Shown: positions 43,351-52,732, numbered from the stretch's first letter. The stretch is DNA of 64,000 bases from Marinobacter sp. 2_MG-2023 (GCF_030546935.1 NZ_JAUOPH010000003.1:620001-684000); one strand, 5' to 3'. Made by a program: numbers and translations. Notes: a model not told the origin generated them from the sequence alone.

Positions 43351-44835
43351 TCACACGACAAACAAACCCACAAACTCATTGACTGGCGTCCGCTCAAGCG
43401 TCTCCTGATCATTACAGAGGGTAAAAATTTGCTGGCAACGCTGCCCGACAAAGCGGGTTGAGAGATTTGCTTTGAATTTTTCTTCCAATAGCGGAATACC
43501 GTCTTTCCTGCGCCGGCGATGGCCGATGGGATATTCCACCGCAACCTTGTCAGTACTCGAGCCATCGTTGAAAAACACCTGAATAGCGTTAGCGATAGAG
43601 CGCTTGTCTGCCTCAAGGTATTCGCGTGTGTAACGCTCATCTTCAATGATTTCCATCTTTTCACGCAGCGTATCAATTATCGGGTTAGCTTCATGAAAGC
43701 TGTCTTCGTAGTGTTCTGCGTTAAGGTTGCCGAAAATCAGTGGTACTGCAGCCATATACTGCAGGCAGTGGTCCCGATCGGCTGCGTTTGCCAGTTTACC
43801 TTGCTTGGAAATAATACGGATTGCGGACTCGTGCGTGGTGATGACGATTCGATCGATCTCGCCCAATCGGTCTTTGACCTGTGGATGAAGCGTTACAGCA
43901 GCTTCAGCAGCCGTCTGGGCATGAAATTCGGCAGGGAAGGAAATTTTGAAAAGGATGTTTTCCATGACGTAGGAGCCGAAACCCTGAGGCAATGAAAACT
44001 CACGCTTGTCTTCCGGCTTCAGAGCCTGATCCTTGTTGGTTTTGCTGAACAACACGTCGTAGAAGCCCCACTGGGGCGCCGTGAGGGCGCTGGGAATACC
44101 CATTTCACCGCGCATGGCAATATCCGCTAGGCGAACTGCCCGTGATGTCGCATCACCCGCCGCCCAGGACTTGCGTGACCCGGCATTAGGGGCGTGACGA
44201 TAGGTACGCAGCGCCTGCCCATCCACCCAGGCATGAGAAAGCGCGGAAAGTAGTTGCTCCCGGTTAGCCCCCATAAGCTTGGCAGTCACTGCTGTTGAGG
44301 CGACTTTTACCAGCACAACGTGATCCAGCCCTACCCTGTTGAACGAGTTTTCCAGTGCCAGAATGCCCTGTATTTCATGGGCCATGATCATGGCCTCGAG
44401 AACCGCTTTCATCGCGATAGGGGATTTACCCTCAGCTACCCGCTTCTGGGACAGGTGGTCTGCAACCGCCAGAATGCCACCCAGGTTATCCGAAGGGTGA
44501 CCCCACTCAGCCGCCAGCCAGGTGTCGTTGTAATCCAGCCAACGTACGATGCAGCCGATGTCCCATGCCGCCTTTACGGGGTCGAGACGGAATGACGTAC
44601 CCGGCACCCGGGATCCATGAGGTACAACCGTACCCTCAACCAAAGGTCCCAGGTGCTTAGTGCATTCAGGAAAACGCAGAGCGAGCAAGCCGCACCCGAG
44701 GGTATCCATCAGGCAGTGACGTGCGGTCTTCCAGGCATCGTCACTGGCAATCTTGTAGTCAAGCACGTAGTCAGCGATTTTCTGTAGGACCTCGTCATAA
44801 TCCGGGCGCTCGTTCAGATCGAATGTTGCTGACAC
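43351..44835 (-). CDS. prpD: 2-methylcitrate dehydratase
   Basis: 494 residues, full length for the MmgE/PrpD family. It dehydrates 2-methylcitrate in the methylcitrate cycle for propionyl-CoA use. Recognisable blocks: [19 protein letters not shown] near residue 40, [23 protein letters not shown] near residue 100, [35 protein letters not shown] near residue 205. GTG start with AAAGGAG nine bases before it. It is cut off from prpF by an oppositely oriented PEP-CTERM gene and so needs its own promoter. In this genome AcnD is also present, so the two dehydratases may overlap in function. Confidence 0.93.
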   Translation of the reverse strand: MSATFDLNERPDYDEVLQKIADYVLDYKIASDDAWKTARHCLMDTLGCGLLALRFPECTKHLGPLVEGTVVPHGSRVPGTSFRLDPVKAAWDIGCIVRWLDYNDTWLAAEWGHPSDNLGGILAVADHLSQKRVAEGKSPIAMKAVLEAMIMAHEIQGILALENSFNRVGLDHVVLVKVASTAVTAKLMGANREQLLSALSHAWVDGQALRTYRHAPNAGSRKSWAAGDATSRAVRLADIAMRGEMGIPSALTAPQWGFYDVLFSKTNKDQALKPEDKREFSLPQGFGSYVMENILFKISFPAEFHAQTAAEAAVTLHPQVKDRLGEIDRIVITTHESAIRIISKQGKLANAADRDHCLQYMAAVPLIFGNLNAEHYEDSFHEANPIIDTLREKMEIIEDERYTREYLEADKRSIANAIQVFFNDGSSTDKVAVEYPIGHRRRRKDGIPLLEEKFKANLSTRFVGQRCQQIFTLCNDQETLERTPVNEFVGLFVV

Positions 44836-44896
44836 AGGGTCACTCTCCTTTGTTTACGTCGCACCAATGAAGTCTAGCCTTTTTGTCCGGGAATTC

Positions 44897-44908
44897 AGTG
44901 TATACAAG
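44897..44908. promoter_or_regulatory. Candidate PrpR operator upstream of prpD
   Basis: AGTGTATACAAG contains the palindrome TGTATACA and matches ten of twelve positions of the ATTGTNNACAAT pattern seen three times at prpR. It is about 62 bp upstream of the prpD start. Weaker than the prpR sites. Confidence 0.4.
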
Positions 44909-45020
44909 CCCGACATACCGACCCGATACCCAGAAAAACTGTCAGGTAATTTAACACTTTTTCACACTCTTGACTCTGGGGGCATTTCCATCCTGCTGAT
45001 TTAAATAGCAATTTAGGTAT

Positions 45021-45036
45021 TGGCCCCTTGATTGCT
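45021..45036 (+). promoter_or_regulatory. Sigma-54-type -24/-12 promoter of the PEP-CTERM gene at 45113-45874
   Basis: TGGCCC, CTTGA, TTGCT with GG and GC exactly ten bases apart; one deviation from TGGCAC-N5-TTGC. The start codon is about 77 bp downstream of the -12 GC. Confidence 0.78.
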
Positions 45037-45112
45037 AAATCAGGGTGCAGGCTACAAGCCTCTTAACGCCCAATTGCACACCGGGCAAAAAAAATAGATA
45101 AGGACGAAACCA

Positions 45113-45874
45113 ATGAGCAGGAAATTTCAATTCGGTGGACGTATCGCAGGCGCGTCAATGGCGCTTGTTCTTTTGGGCGGTGCAGCAAATGCAATGGCTG
45201 CACCAATTACTTTTTTCGGGGAAGATCCTGCGACCGCTGGGGTGCTAGGGCCGAACTCTACCCAAGCCAGGAATGATTTCCTTTCAAATCTTTCTGGTGT
45301 GGGAAGCGAAGACTTTGAATCCTTCTCTTCCGGCGACAGCTCACCTCTTAGCCTGAGCTTTCCCGGCACCGGGACAACTCTGGATGCGACGATAACCGGT
45401 ACAGGCTCTATTGGCAATTCAGGTCCCGGACGCTTTCCAACATCCGGGGTCAATTACTGGGAAGTCACCACGGGAGCCTTTACGATTGATTTTGTGGATC
45501 CGGTGAGCGCCTTTGGCTTTAACGGTATCGATATCGGAGACTTTGTGACCGATCAGATGATACTGAACCTCACCAGCTCCGTTGGAGAAACCTCAGAGCT
45601 TACGGTCCCCCATTCTCTGAATATCCCGAATAGCGCTAATGCAACTCTATTCTTCGGTTTCTACGATCTCGAGGAAACATACACCAGCATTTCATTTACC
45701 AATGCGGGTGGCGGTGACTTTTTCGCATTCGATGATATGGTAATCGGCGACATTGGTCAGGTTACACCAGATCCGGATCCGCAACCGGTTCCTGAGCCAT
45801 CAACTCTGGCACTGCTGGCGATGGGATTGATTGGTTTCGGAGCAAGACGCCGATTTTTGGCGCGTCGCTCCTGA
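45113..45874 (+). CDS. PEP-CTERM sorting-domain protein
   Basis: 253 residues. N-terminal signal peptide (RIAGASMALVLLGGAANAMA, cleavage before APITFFG), then a Gly/Ser/Thr-rich beta-sandwich-like domain with the blocks TGAFTIDFVDPVSAFGFNGIDIGDF and ISFTNAGGGDFFAFDDMVIGD, and a PDPDPQ linker before VPEPST, a hydrophobic stretch and GARRRFLARRS. AAGGA precedes the ATG. It is transcribed against the prp genes and lies between prpF and prpD, with its own sigma-54 promoter and a terminator. Confidence 0.93.
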   Translation: MSRKFQFGGRIAGASMALVLLGGAANAMAAPITFFGEDPATAGVLGPNSTQARNDFLSNLSGVGSEDFESFSSGDSSPLSLSFPGTGTTLDATITGTGSIGNSGPGRFPTSGVNYWEVTTGAFTIDFVDPVSAFGFNGIDIGDFVTDQMILNLTSSVGETSELTVPHSLNIPNSANATLFFGFYDLEETYTSISFTNAGGGDFFAFDDMVIGDIGQVTPDPDPQPVPEPSTLALLAMGLIGFGARRRFLARRS

Positions 45875-45924
45875 CAGGACCTGATGCAGAGTCTCAAGCA
45901 GTTAAATAGACTCTACTGAAAATT

Positions 45925-45957
45925 AAAGCCATTTGGTCGAAAGACCAAATGGCTTTT
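45925..45957. terminator. Bidirectional terminator between PEP-CTERM gene and prpF
   Basis: Perfect 14-bp stem AAAGCCATTTGGTC with a GAAA tetraloop, followed by T-rich sequence on both strands. It begins about 50 bp after the PEP-CTERM stop and directly follows the prpF stop. Confidence 0.9.
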
Positions 45958-45959
45958 AC

Positions 45960-47138
45960 TTAAAAGCTATCCTCTGGAACCCTTACCCATCCTTCCATCA
46001 GAATTCGGGCGCTGCGACTCATAATAGCCTTGGTTACCGTCCACTGACCGTTCACTTCCTTAGCTTCTGCGCCTACCTGCAGGGTGCCTGAAGGATGACC
46101 AAACGTGACTGAAGTACGATCACCACCGCCTGCAGCCAGGTTCACCAGCGTGCCCGGAATGGCCGCTGCGGTTGCTATAGCTACAGCTGCTGTACCCATC
46201 ATGGCGTGGTGCAGCTTGCCCATGGACAGCGCACGTACCAGCACATCAATATCACCGGCAGCGATATTCTTGCCACTGGATGACGTGTAATCCTTCGGTG
46301 GAGCCACGAAAGCCACTTTTGGCGTGTGCTGGCGGGAGGCAGCTTCTTCAATGTTCTGAATCAGCCCCATTTTCAGGGCGCCATGGGCACGGATGGTTTC
46401 AAACATCGCCAGGGCTTTGGGGTCGCTGTTGATGTCATCCTGCAGCTCCCTGCCCTTATAACCAACTTCATCCGCATTGATAAACACTGTCGGAATGCCG
46501 GCATTGATCATAGTGGCTTTCAGAGTGCCAACACCTGGCACTTCCAGTTCATCGACCAGATTGCCAGTCGGGAACATGGAACCCTCGCCGTCGGCGGGGT
46601 CCATAAACTCTACCTGAACCTCGGCGGCGGGAAAGGTGACGCCATCCAGTTCAAAATCGCCGGTTTCCTGAACCTCACCATTGGTGATCGGCACATTGGC
46701 AATGATCGTTTTACGGATATTGGCCTGCCATATGCGCACAATCGCTGTACCGTTTTCCGGGATACGATCTTTGGCCACGAAGCCACTGTTGATCGCGAAG
46801 GCGCCCACTGCCGCGGTCAGGTTGCCGCAATTGCCGCTCCAGTCCACAAAAGGCTTATCGATGCTCACCTGACCAAACAGGTAATCCACATCGTGATCCG
46901 GCTGGGTACTTTTGCTCAGAATGACAGTTTTGCTGGTGCTGGATGTAGCGCCGCCCATACCGTCGGTCTGCTTCTGGTAGGGATCGGGGCTGCCAATAAC
47001 TCTCAGCAACATGTTGTCCCGAGCGGGACCCGGGGTGCGGGCCCTTTCAGGAAGATCTTCAAGGCGAAAAAAGACGCCTTTGCTGGTGCCGCCACGCATG
47101 TAGGTCGCGGGAATTCTGATTTGCGGAGCGTGAGTCAT
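45960..47138 (-). CDS. prpF: AcnD-accessory protein / aconitate isomerase-like
   Basis: 392 residues, the PrpF family of the diaminopimelate-epimerase fold. Typical blocks: RIPATYMRGGTSKGVFFRLEDLP at the start, GGATSSTSKTVIL near residue 62, WSGNCGNLTAAVGAFAI near residue 100 and GGGDRTSVTFGHPSGTL near the end. It isomerises the trans-configured product of AcnD so that 2-methylisocitrate can form. It follows acnD by 69 bp in the operon and ends at a strong hairpin. Confidence 0.94.
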   Translation of the reverse strand: MTHAPQIRIPATYMRGGTSKGVFFRLEDLPERARTPGPARDNMLLRVIGSPDPYQKQTDGMGGATSSTSKTVILSKSTQPDHDVDYLFGQVSIDKPFVDWSGNCGNLTAAVGAFAINSGFVAKDRIPENGTAIVRIWQANIRKTIIANVPITNGEVQETGDFELDGVTFPAAEVQVEFMDPADGEGSMFPTGNLVDELEVPGVGTLKATMINAGIPTVFINADEVGYKGRELQDDINSDPKALAMFETIRAHGALKMGLIQNIEEAASRQHTPKVAFVAPPKDYTSSSGKNIAAGDIDVLVRALSMGKLHHAMMGTAAVAIATAAAIPGTLVNLAAGGGDRTSVTFGHPSGTLQVGAEAKEVNGQWTVTKAIMSRSARILMEGWVRVPEDSF

Positions 47139-47207
47139 TTCGTTGCTCTCATTAGGATATTGAAGCCGGAGCCCTGGCTTTACTTTCCGGCAGCCAGGGC
47201 TCCGTTT

Positions 47208-49820
47208 TTATGCTGCGCCTTCCGATTCCAGGAAGTCCTGGGCAAAACGCTGCAACACACCGCCAGCTGAGTAGATAGACAACTCTTCTGCGGTATCCAG
47301 TCGGCAGGTTACCGGCACCCGTTCGGTGCTGTCGTTCTTGCGATGGATAACCAGCGTCAGCTTGGCGCCGGGAGCTGGCGTGCCTTCCACATCGAAGGTT
47401 TCAGTCCCTTCAATATCGAGGGTTTTGCGAGTAGTGCCTTCTTCGAATTGCAGGGGCATCACGCCCATACCCACCAGATTGGTACGGTGAATACGCTCAA
47501 ACCCTTCTGCCACAATCGCTTCAACACCCGCCAGAGCGACGCCTTTGGCCGCCCAGTCACGGGAAGAGCCCTGGCCATAGTCAGCACCGGCAATAATGAT
47601 CAGCGGTTGCTTGCGATCCATGTAGGTTTCAATGGCTTCCCACATGCGGGTGACTTTACCCTCCGGCTCGATACGCGCGTAAGAGCCCTGCTTCACATTA
47701 CCGTTTTCATCCTGAACCATTTCGTTAAACAGTTTGGGATTGGCAAAGGTTGCGCGCTGTGCGGTCAGGTGGTCGCCACGGTGAGTTGCGTACGAGTTGA
47801 AATCGACTTCTGGTACGCCCATCTTGTGCAGATATTCACCGGCAGCACTGTCCATCATGATGGCATTGGAGGGCGACAGGTGATCTGTAGTGATGTTGTC
47901 TGGCAGCACCGCCAGAGGGCGCATACCCTTGAGGGTCTTCTCGCCAACCATGCCACCTTCCCAGTATGGCGGGCGGCGAATGTAGGTGCTCATCTTGCGC
48001 CAGTCATAAAGCGGATCGGCGTTGGCTTGGGCATCACGGGTGATGTCGAACATCGGAATGTAGGTGCTGCGGAACTGTTCCGGCTTCACCGACTTTTTCA
48101 CTATGGCGTCGATTTCCGCGTCATCCGGCCAGATGTCTTTCAGAGTGACCGGGTTTCCGTCTTTGTCGTAACCTAGCGCATCTTTTTCGATATCGAAGCG
48201 GATGGTGCCCGCAATGGCATAAGCCACAACTAACGGTGGCGATGCAAGGAATGCCTGCTTCGCGTATGGATGAATCCGGCCGTCGAAGTTACGGTTGCCT
48301 GAAAGCACTGCAGTTGCATACAGGTCACGATCAACAATTTCATCTCTGATCGCTGGGTCAAGTGCGCCGCTCATACCGTTACACGTAGTACAGGCAAATG
48401 CGACGACACCAAAGCCGAGGTTTTCCAGCTCGGGCAGCAGTTCAGCATCTTCCAGGTACATTTTTACGGTCTTGGAACCCGGTGCCAGGGAAGACTTAAC
48501 CCAGGGCTTACGGGTCAGGCCGAGCTTGTTGGCGTTCCGGGCAATCAAGCCTGCAGCCACCATGTTGCGCGGGTTGCTGGTATTCGTACAACTGGTGATG
48601 GCCGCGATAATAACGGCACCATCCGGCATTTTGCCTTCTTCCAGTTCCCACTCGCCTGCAATGCCACGCTCTGCCAGCTCGGAGGTCGGCAGGTGGGCGT
48701 GAGGGTTGGATGGGCCGGCCAGTGTGCGGCTGACCGAAGACAAATCAAATTTCAGAACTCGCTCGTACTCGGCGGTCTTAAGGGCGTCGGCCCAGAGACC
48801 GGTTTCTTTCGCGTATTGCTCGACCAGAGCCACCTGCTCGTCTTCACGGCCCGTAAGCTTCAGGTAATCAATAGTCTGGCCATCGATGTAGAACATGGCT
48901 GCTGTGGCGCCGTACTCCGGCGTCATGTTGGAGATGGTGGCCCGATCACCTACGGTCAGGCTGTCTGCACCTTCACCAAAGAACTCCAGATAGGCACCGA
49001 CGACACGCTCCTTGCGCAGGAACTCGGTCAGGGCCAGTACCATGTCTGTGCTGGTAATGCCCGGCTGAAGCTTACCGGTGAGTTCGACACCTACGATATC
49101 CGGCAGGCGCATCATGGAGGCACGGCCAAGCATTACGCTTTCGGCTTCCAGGCCACCCACACCCACAGAGATAACGCCCAGGGCGTCAACCATTGGCGTA
49201 TGGCTGTCAGTACCTACACAGGTATCCGGAAAGGCGACCTTTTTGCCTTCACCATCAGCACGGGCCTGCACCACCGGAGACATTTTCTCCAGGTTAATCT
49301 GGTGCATGATGCCGTTACCCGGCGGGATCACATCCACGTTCTTGAACGCAGTTTTGGTCCAGTTGATGAAGTGGAAGCGGTCGTCGTTTCGACGATCTTC
49401 GATTTCACGGTTCTTTTCAAACGCGTCTTTCTCGAAGCCAGCATGCTCAACCGCGAGGGAGTGATCCACGATCAGCTGCGTGGGAACCACGGGGTTCACC
49501 TTGGCAGGGTCACCACCCTTTTCGGCGATAGCATCACGCAGGCCAGCCAGATCAACCAGAGCGGTCTGACCCAGTATGTCGTGGCAGACCACGCGAGCCG
49601 GATACCAAGGGAAATCCAGATCCCGTTTACGCTCAATAAGCTGTTTCAGAGAATCCGTTAGTGCAGCAGGGTCGCAACGGCGAACGAGTTGTTCAGCCAG
49701 AATCCTGGACGTATACGGAAGCTTGTCATAGGCGCCGGCCTGGATATCTTCCACGGCCTGGCGGGTATCGAAATAGTCCAGGTCGGTGCCTGGAAGGGGT
49801 TTGCGGTAGTTGGTGTTCAT
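47208..49820 (-). CDS. acnD: Fe/S-dependent 2-methylisocitrate dehydratase
   Basis: 870 residues of the aconitase superfamily. The 4Fe-4S ligand motifs are visible: TSCTNTSNPRNM near residue 410 and CTTCNGMSGALD near residue 478. The substrate-binding GTDSHTPMVDALGVISVGVGGLEAE lies near residue 200 and the swivel domain holds GADYGQGSSRDWAAKG near residue 745. With PrpF it replaces PrpD in many gammaproteobacteria. The length and the prpC/prpF flanks distinguish it from housekeeping aconitase AcnA. A palindromic repeat separates it from prpC. Confidence 0.94.
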   Translation of the reverse strand: MNTNYRKPLPGTDLDYFDTRQAVEDIQAGAYDKLPYTSRILAEQLVRRCDPAALTDSLKQLIERKRDLDFPWYPARVVCHDILGQTALVDLAGLRDAIAEKGGDPAKVNPVVPTQLIVDHSLAVEHAGFEKDAFEKNREIEDRRNDDRFHFINWTKTAFKNVDVIPPGNGIMHQINLEKMSPVVQARADGEGKKVAFPDTCVGTDSHTPMVDALGVISVGVGGLEAESVMLGRASMMRLPDIVGVELTGKLQPGITSTDMVLALTEFLRKERVVGAYLEFFGEGADSLTVGDRATISNMTPEYGATAAMFYIDGQTIDYLKLTGREDEQVALVEQYAKETGLWADALKTAEYERVLKFDLSSVSRTLAGPSNPHAHLPTSELAERGIAGEWELEEGKMPDGAVIIAAITSCTNTSNPRNMVAAGLIARNANKLGLTRKPWVKSSLAPGSKTVKMYLEDAELLPELENLGFGVVAFACTTCNGMSGALDPAIRDEIVDRDLYATAVLSGNRNFDGRIHPYAKQAFLASPPLVVAYAIAGTIRFDIEKDALGYDKDGNPVTLKDIWPDDAEIDAIVKKSVKPEQFRSTYIPMFDITRDAQANADPLYDWRKMSTYIRRPPYWEGGMVGEKTLKGMRPLAVLPDNITTDHLSPSNAIMMDSAAGEYLHKMGVPEVDFNSYATHRGDHLTAQRATFANPKLFNEMVQDENGNVKQGSYARIEPEGKVTRMWEAIETYMDRKQPLIIIAGADYGQGSSRDWAAKGVALAGVEAIVAEGFERIHRTNLVGMGVMPLQFEEGTTRKTLDIEGTETFDVEGTPAPGAKLTLVIHRKNDSTERVPVTCRLDTAEELSIYSAGGVLQRFAQDFLESEGAA

Positions 49821-49847
49821 GGAGATACCCTTGATCGAAATATGTTG

Positions 49848-49888
49848 GCCCCCTCTCCCCTTGTGGGAGAGGGTTAGGGAGAGGGGGA
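49848..49888. repeat. REP-like GC-rich palindrome between prpC and acnD
   Basis: CCCCCTCTCCC and GGGAGAGGGGG arms with an internal GGGAGAGGG copy. This CCCTCTCCC/GGGAGAGGG palindrome type is frequent in intergenic spacers of gammaproteobacteria. It may stabilise the upstream prpBC message or attenuate acnD. The only copy I noticed in the window. Confidence 0.7.
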
Positions 49889-49895
49889 AATCTTT

Positions 49896-51026
49896 CTATG
49901 CCCGCTTCTCAATCGGCAGCCATTCTGCATGCTCCGGCCCGGTGTAATCCGCGCTCGGGCGGATAATCCGGTTATTGGCACGCTGCTCTTTTACGTGGGC
50001 AGTCCAGCCAGATACGCGGGACATAACAAAGATTGGCGTAAACAGTTCGGTCGGGATGCCCATAAAGTGGTAAGTCGACGCATGGAAAAAGTCGGCGTTG
50101 CAGAAAAGCTTCTTCTCGCGCCACATGACTTCTTCGCAACGAACGGACACTGGATACAGAACCGTGTCACCTACCTCGTTAGCCAATTTTTCAGACCACT
50201 TCTTGATGATCACGTTACGTGGATCGGATTCGCTGTAGATCGCGTGGCCGAAGCCCATAATCTTCTCTTTGCGCGCCAGCATACCCATCAAGCCTTCTTC
50301 CGCTTCTTCAGAGCTCTGGAACTTCTGGATCAGCTCCATGGCTGCTTCGTTGGCGCCACCATGCAGTGGGCCGCGAAGCGTACCGATCGCACCGGTTACG
50401 CAGCTGTGAATATCAGACAAAGTCGATGCGCAAACGCGTGCGGTGAAGGTAGAGGCATTAAACTCATGCTCGGCGTAAAGGATCAGGGATACGTTCATCA
50501 CCCTTTCATGCAGCTCGCTTGGCTTTTTGCCATGCAGCAACTCAAGGAAGTGGCCGCCAATGGAGTCACAGGTGCCTTCGGTATCAATGCGCACGCCGTC
50601 ATGAACAAAGCGGTACCAGTAGGTAATAATGCCCGGGAAGGCTGCCAGGAGACGGTCGATCTTGTCGTCCTGCTCACTGAAGTCCATCTCGGTTTCCAGG
50701 TTGCCCAGCATGGAGCAGCCGGTACGCATCACGTCCATGGGGTGAGCGTCTTTGGGAATCTGTTCGAGAACGGTCTTCAAGGCTTCGGGCAGCCCACGCA
50801 AGCTCTGGAGTTTTGCCTTGTATGCATCCAGTTCCTGTTGGTTCGGCAACTTGCCGCGCAGCAGCAGGTAAGCCACCTCTTCAAACTGGGCATTGTCCGC
50901 CAGATCGCTTACGTCGTAACCGCGATAGGTCAGACCTGTGCCGGTTTTTCCAACGGTGCACAATGCCGTTTCGCCCGCGACCTGTCCGCGCAGGCCAGCG
51001 CCACCAAGTTTTTTTGCTTCTGCCAT
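49896..51026 (-). CDS. prpC: 2-methylcitrate synthase
   Basis: 376 residues, citrate synthase family, short form as expected for PrpC. It joins propionyl-CoA and oxaloacetate. Active-site regions: YAEHEFNASTFTARV near residue 185, GPLHGGANEAAM near residue 220 and MGFGHAIYSESDPR near residue 255, with catalytic His and Asp residues in the usual blocks. GGGAG lies before the ATG. 25 bp downstream of prpB in the operon. Operon position separates it from gltA. Confidence 0.94.
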   Translation of the reverse strand: MAEAKKLGGAGLRGQVAGETALCTVGKTGTGLTYRGYDVSDLADNAQFEEVAYLLLRGKLPNQQELDAYKAKLQSLRGLPEALKTVLEQIPKDAHPMDVMRTGCSMLGNLETEMDFSEQDDKIDRLLAAFPGIITYWYRFVHDGVRIDTEGTCDSIGGHFLELLHGKKPSELHERVMNVSLILYAEHEFNASTFTARVCASTLSDIHSCVTGAIGTLRGPLHGGANEAAMELIQKFQSSEEAEEGLMGMLARKEKIMGFGHAIYSESDPRNVIIKKWSEKLANEVGDTVLYPVSVRCEEVMWREKKLFCNADFFHASTYHFMGIPTELFTPIFVMSRVSGWTAHVKEQRANNRIIRPSADYTGPEHAEWLPIEKRA

Positions 51027-51051
51027 GGGTCACTCTCCCGTAATTATCTAA

Positions 51052-51939
51052 TTATTTGGATTGCTGGAACAGTTGATCCAGCTTTTGCTCGAAGTCGTGA
51101 TAGTTCAAGTAATCGTAAAGTTCCATACGAGTCTGCATCAGATCAACAACATCTTTCTGATCGCCCTTCTCAAGAATATTCTCGTATACGGTGACCGCCG
51201 CTTTGTTCATGGCACGGAAGGCACTCAACGGATACAGCACCATGCTGGCGCCGGATTCGCCCAGTTCTTTGCGGTTGTAAAGCGGTGTTGCACCAAACTC
51301 GGTAATGTTGGCCAGCAGTGGAACATCACCCAGAGCCTCAGAGAAGGCTTTATAATGCTCAAGTTCGGTAACGGCTTCAGCAAAAATACCGTCGGCGCCG
51401 GCTTCAATGCAGGCTTTCGCACGATCGATGGCTGCTTCAAGGCCTTCTTTCTGAAACGCGTCAGTACGGGCCATGATGAAGAAATCTTTGTCTTCACGAG
51501 CATCCGCAGCCGCTTTGATGCGATCGACCATTTCTTCTTTGGAAACAATTTCCTTGTTCGGACGGTGTCCGCAACGCTTTTGCGCCACCTGGTCTTCAAT
51601 GTGAACCGCAGCAGCGCCCGCGCGCTCCATTTCTTTAATGGTGCGGGAAATGTTGAATGCCCCACCCCAGCCGGTATCAATGTCCACCAGCAACGGCAGG
51701 TCGGTGGCTGCGGTAATGCGGCGCACATCTTCCACTACATCGTTCATGCTGGTCATACCCAGGTCTGGCAGGCCGTAGGAGGCATTCGCCACACCGCCGC
51801 CGGAAAGATAGATGGCCTGATGGCCGACTTTCTCCGCCATCATGGCGGCGTAGGCATTGATGGTTCCTACAATTTGCAGGGGCTTGTTGTCGTTCAGGGC
51901 TTTGCGAAAACGTGCGCCCGGGGAGAGCTTGCTGGACAT
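51052..51939 (-). CDS. prpB: 2-methylisocitrate lyase
   Basis: 295 residues of the isocitrate lyase/PEP mutase superfamily. It cleaves 2-methylisocitrate to succinate and pyruvate. Visible: [19 protein letters not shown] near residue 45, the Mg-binding [12 protein letters not shown] near residue 85 and the catalytic-loop [17 protein letters not shown] near residue 120. A GAGAGGG ribosome site precedes the ATG. First structural gene after prpR. Confidence 0.94.
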   Translation of the reverse strand: MSSKLSPGARFRKALNDNKPLQIVGTINAYAAMMAEKVGHQAIYLSGGGVANASYGLPDLGMTSMNDVVEDVRRITAATDLPLLVDIDTGWGGAFNISRTIKEMERAGAAAVHIEDQVAQKRCGHRPNKEIVSKEEMVDRIKAAADAREDKDFFIMARTDAFQKEGLEAAIDRAKACIEAGADGIFAEAVTELEHYKAFSEALGDVPLLANITEFGATPLYNRKELGESGASMVLYPLSAFRAMNKAAVTVYENILEKGDQKDVVDLMQTRMELYDYLNYHDFEQKLDQLFQQSK

Positions 51940-51986
51940 ATCATTTCCCTCTCTTTTGATATCGTTCGTTTGATTGGCGATTTAAT

Positions 51987-52667
51987 TCAGATAGTTAAAA
52001 GACCTTCTTCAATCTTTTTTTCGATATTTTTGCGTGCTGCGTTGATGTGTCTTTTCATGAGAAATTCTGCGAGTTCGCCATCACGCTGAGCGATGGCTTC
52101 AACAATACGACGGTGTTCCCCGAGAGCAAGGTGGGGACGCCCGGCGGAGGTACTTAAACGGTAACGGTACATACGCACCATGTAATAGAGGTCGCCGAGG
52201 AGCATTTGGGCCAGTTTCGTGTTCCGGCTACCTGTGGCAATGCGATGGTGGAAATCGTAGTCACCCTCAGCCTGATAATAGGCCTGGCCGCGAGCCTCGT
52301 CGATCATGGCTTCATGGGCATTCAGAGTGGCTTGAAGGTCGGCAATCTCCTGGTCAGTCATGCGTTCGGCAGCCTGACGCGCCGCCAAGCCCTCCATAAC
52401 TTCCCTTATACGGTAGAGTTCCACCAACTCAGAGGCGCTGACGGAAACAACCTTTACACCGGCATGGGGGCGACGAACCAGAAGGCCGCGGGATTCGAGA
52501 CGGCCAAGAGCCTCTCTAAGCGGGCCACGCGTCAGCTCGAAGCGGGAGCAGAGATCCAGCTCACCGATTTTGTCACCCGGTGCAAGATCCCCTTTGACGA
52601 TTGCTGTTTGCAGACAATCGAAAGCCTCATCGGCGCGGGTGTAGGTTTGTGAAGCGAGTTCCGACAT
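51987..52667 (-). CDS. prpR: GntR-family (FadR/FCD subgroup) regulator of the prp operon
   Basis: 226 residues. Winged helix near residues 12-78 (FELTRGPLREALGRLESRGLLVRRPHAGVKVV), then an all-helical FCD ligand domain with the metal-binding pattern DFHHRI near residue 140 and GEHRRIVEAI near residue 193. It probably represses the prp operon until a C3 metabolite (methylcitrate or propionyl-CoA-derived acid) binds. It is the first gene of the operon, 47 bp before prpB, so it likely represses itself. No Shine-Dalgarno is visible; an operator ends three bases before the ATG. It is not the sigma-54-type PrpR of enterobacteria despite the shared symbol. Confidence 0.88.
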   Translation of the reverse strand: MSELASQTYTRADEAFDCLQTAIVKGDLAPGDKIGELDLCSRFELTRGPLREALGRLESRGLLVRRPHAGVKVVSVSASELVELYRIREVMEGLAARQAAERMTDQEIADLQATLNAHEAMIDEARGQAYYQAEGDYDFHHRIATGSRNTKLAQMLLGDLYYMVRMYRYRLSTSAGRPHLALGEHRRIVEAIAQRDGELAEFLMKRHINAARKNIEKKIEEGLLTI

Positions 52668-52682
52668 ATTTTGTCAACAATA
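52668..52682. promoter_or_regulatory. PrpR operator 1, in the leader
   Basis: Core TTGTCAACAA inside ATTTTGTCAACAATA, three bases before the prpR start codon and downstream of the predicted transcription start, so a bound dimer would block elongation or initiation. Confidence 0.65.
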
Positions 52683-52699
52683 ATAGCTGAGGTTGTCGA

Positions 52700-52728
52700 A
52701 ATCTACGCCGGATACCGGATATTGTCAA
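52700..52728 (-). promoter_or_regulatory. Sigma-70-type promoter of prpR-prpBC-acnD-prpF
   Basis: Minus strand: consensus -35 TTGACA (52728-52723), 17-bp spacer, -10 TAGATT (52705-52700). The -35 lies within operator 2. Expected start near 52693, giving a leader of about 26 bases. Confidence 0.65.
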
Positions 52729-52732
52729 CAAT
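52721..52732. promoter_or_regulatory. PrpR operator 2, overlapping the -35
   Basis: ATTGTCAACAAT, palindromic apart from the centre, covering the -35 hexamer of the prpR promoter. Confidence 0.7.

Noticed and set aside
46326..52089. Long open frames antisense to prpF, acnD, prpC and prpB (up to about 420 codons)
   Set aside because: They mirror the reading frames of strongly conserved prp genes; the translations are His/Arg/Gln-rich, lack domains and lack ribosome sites.
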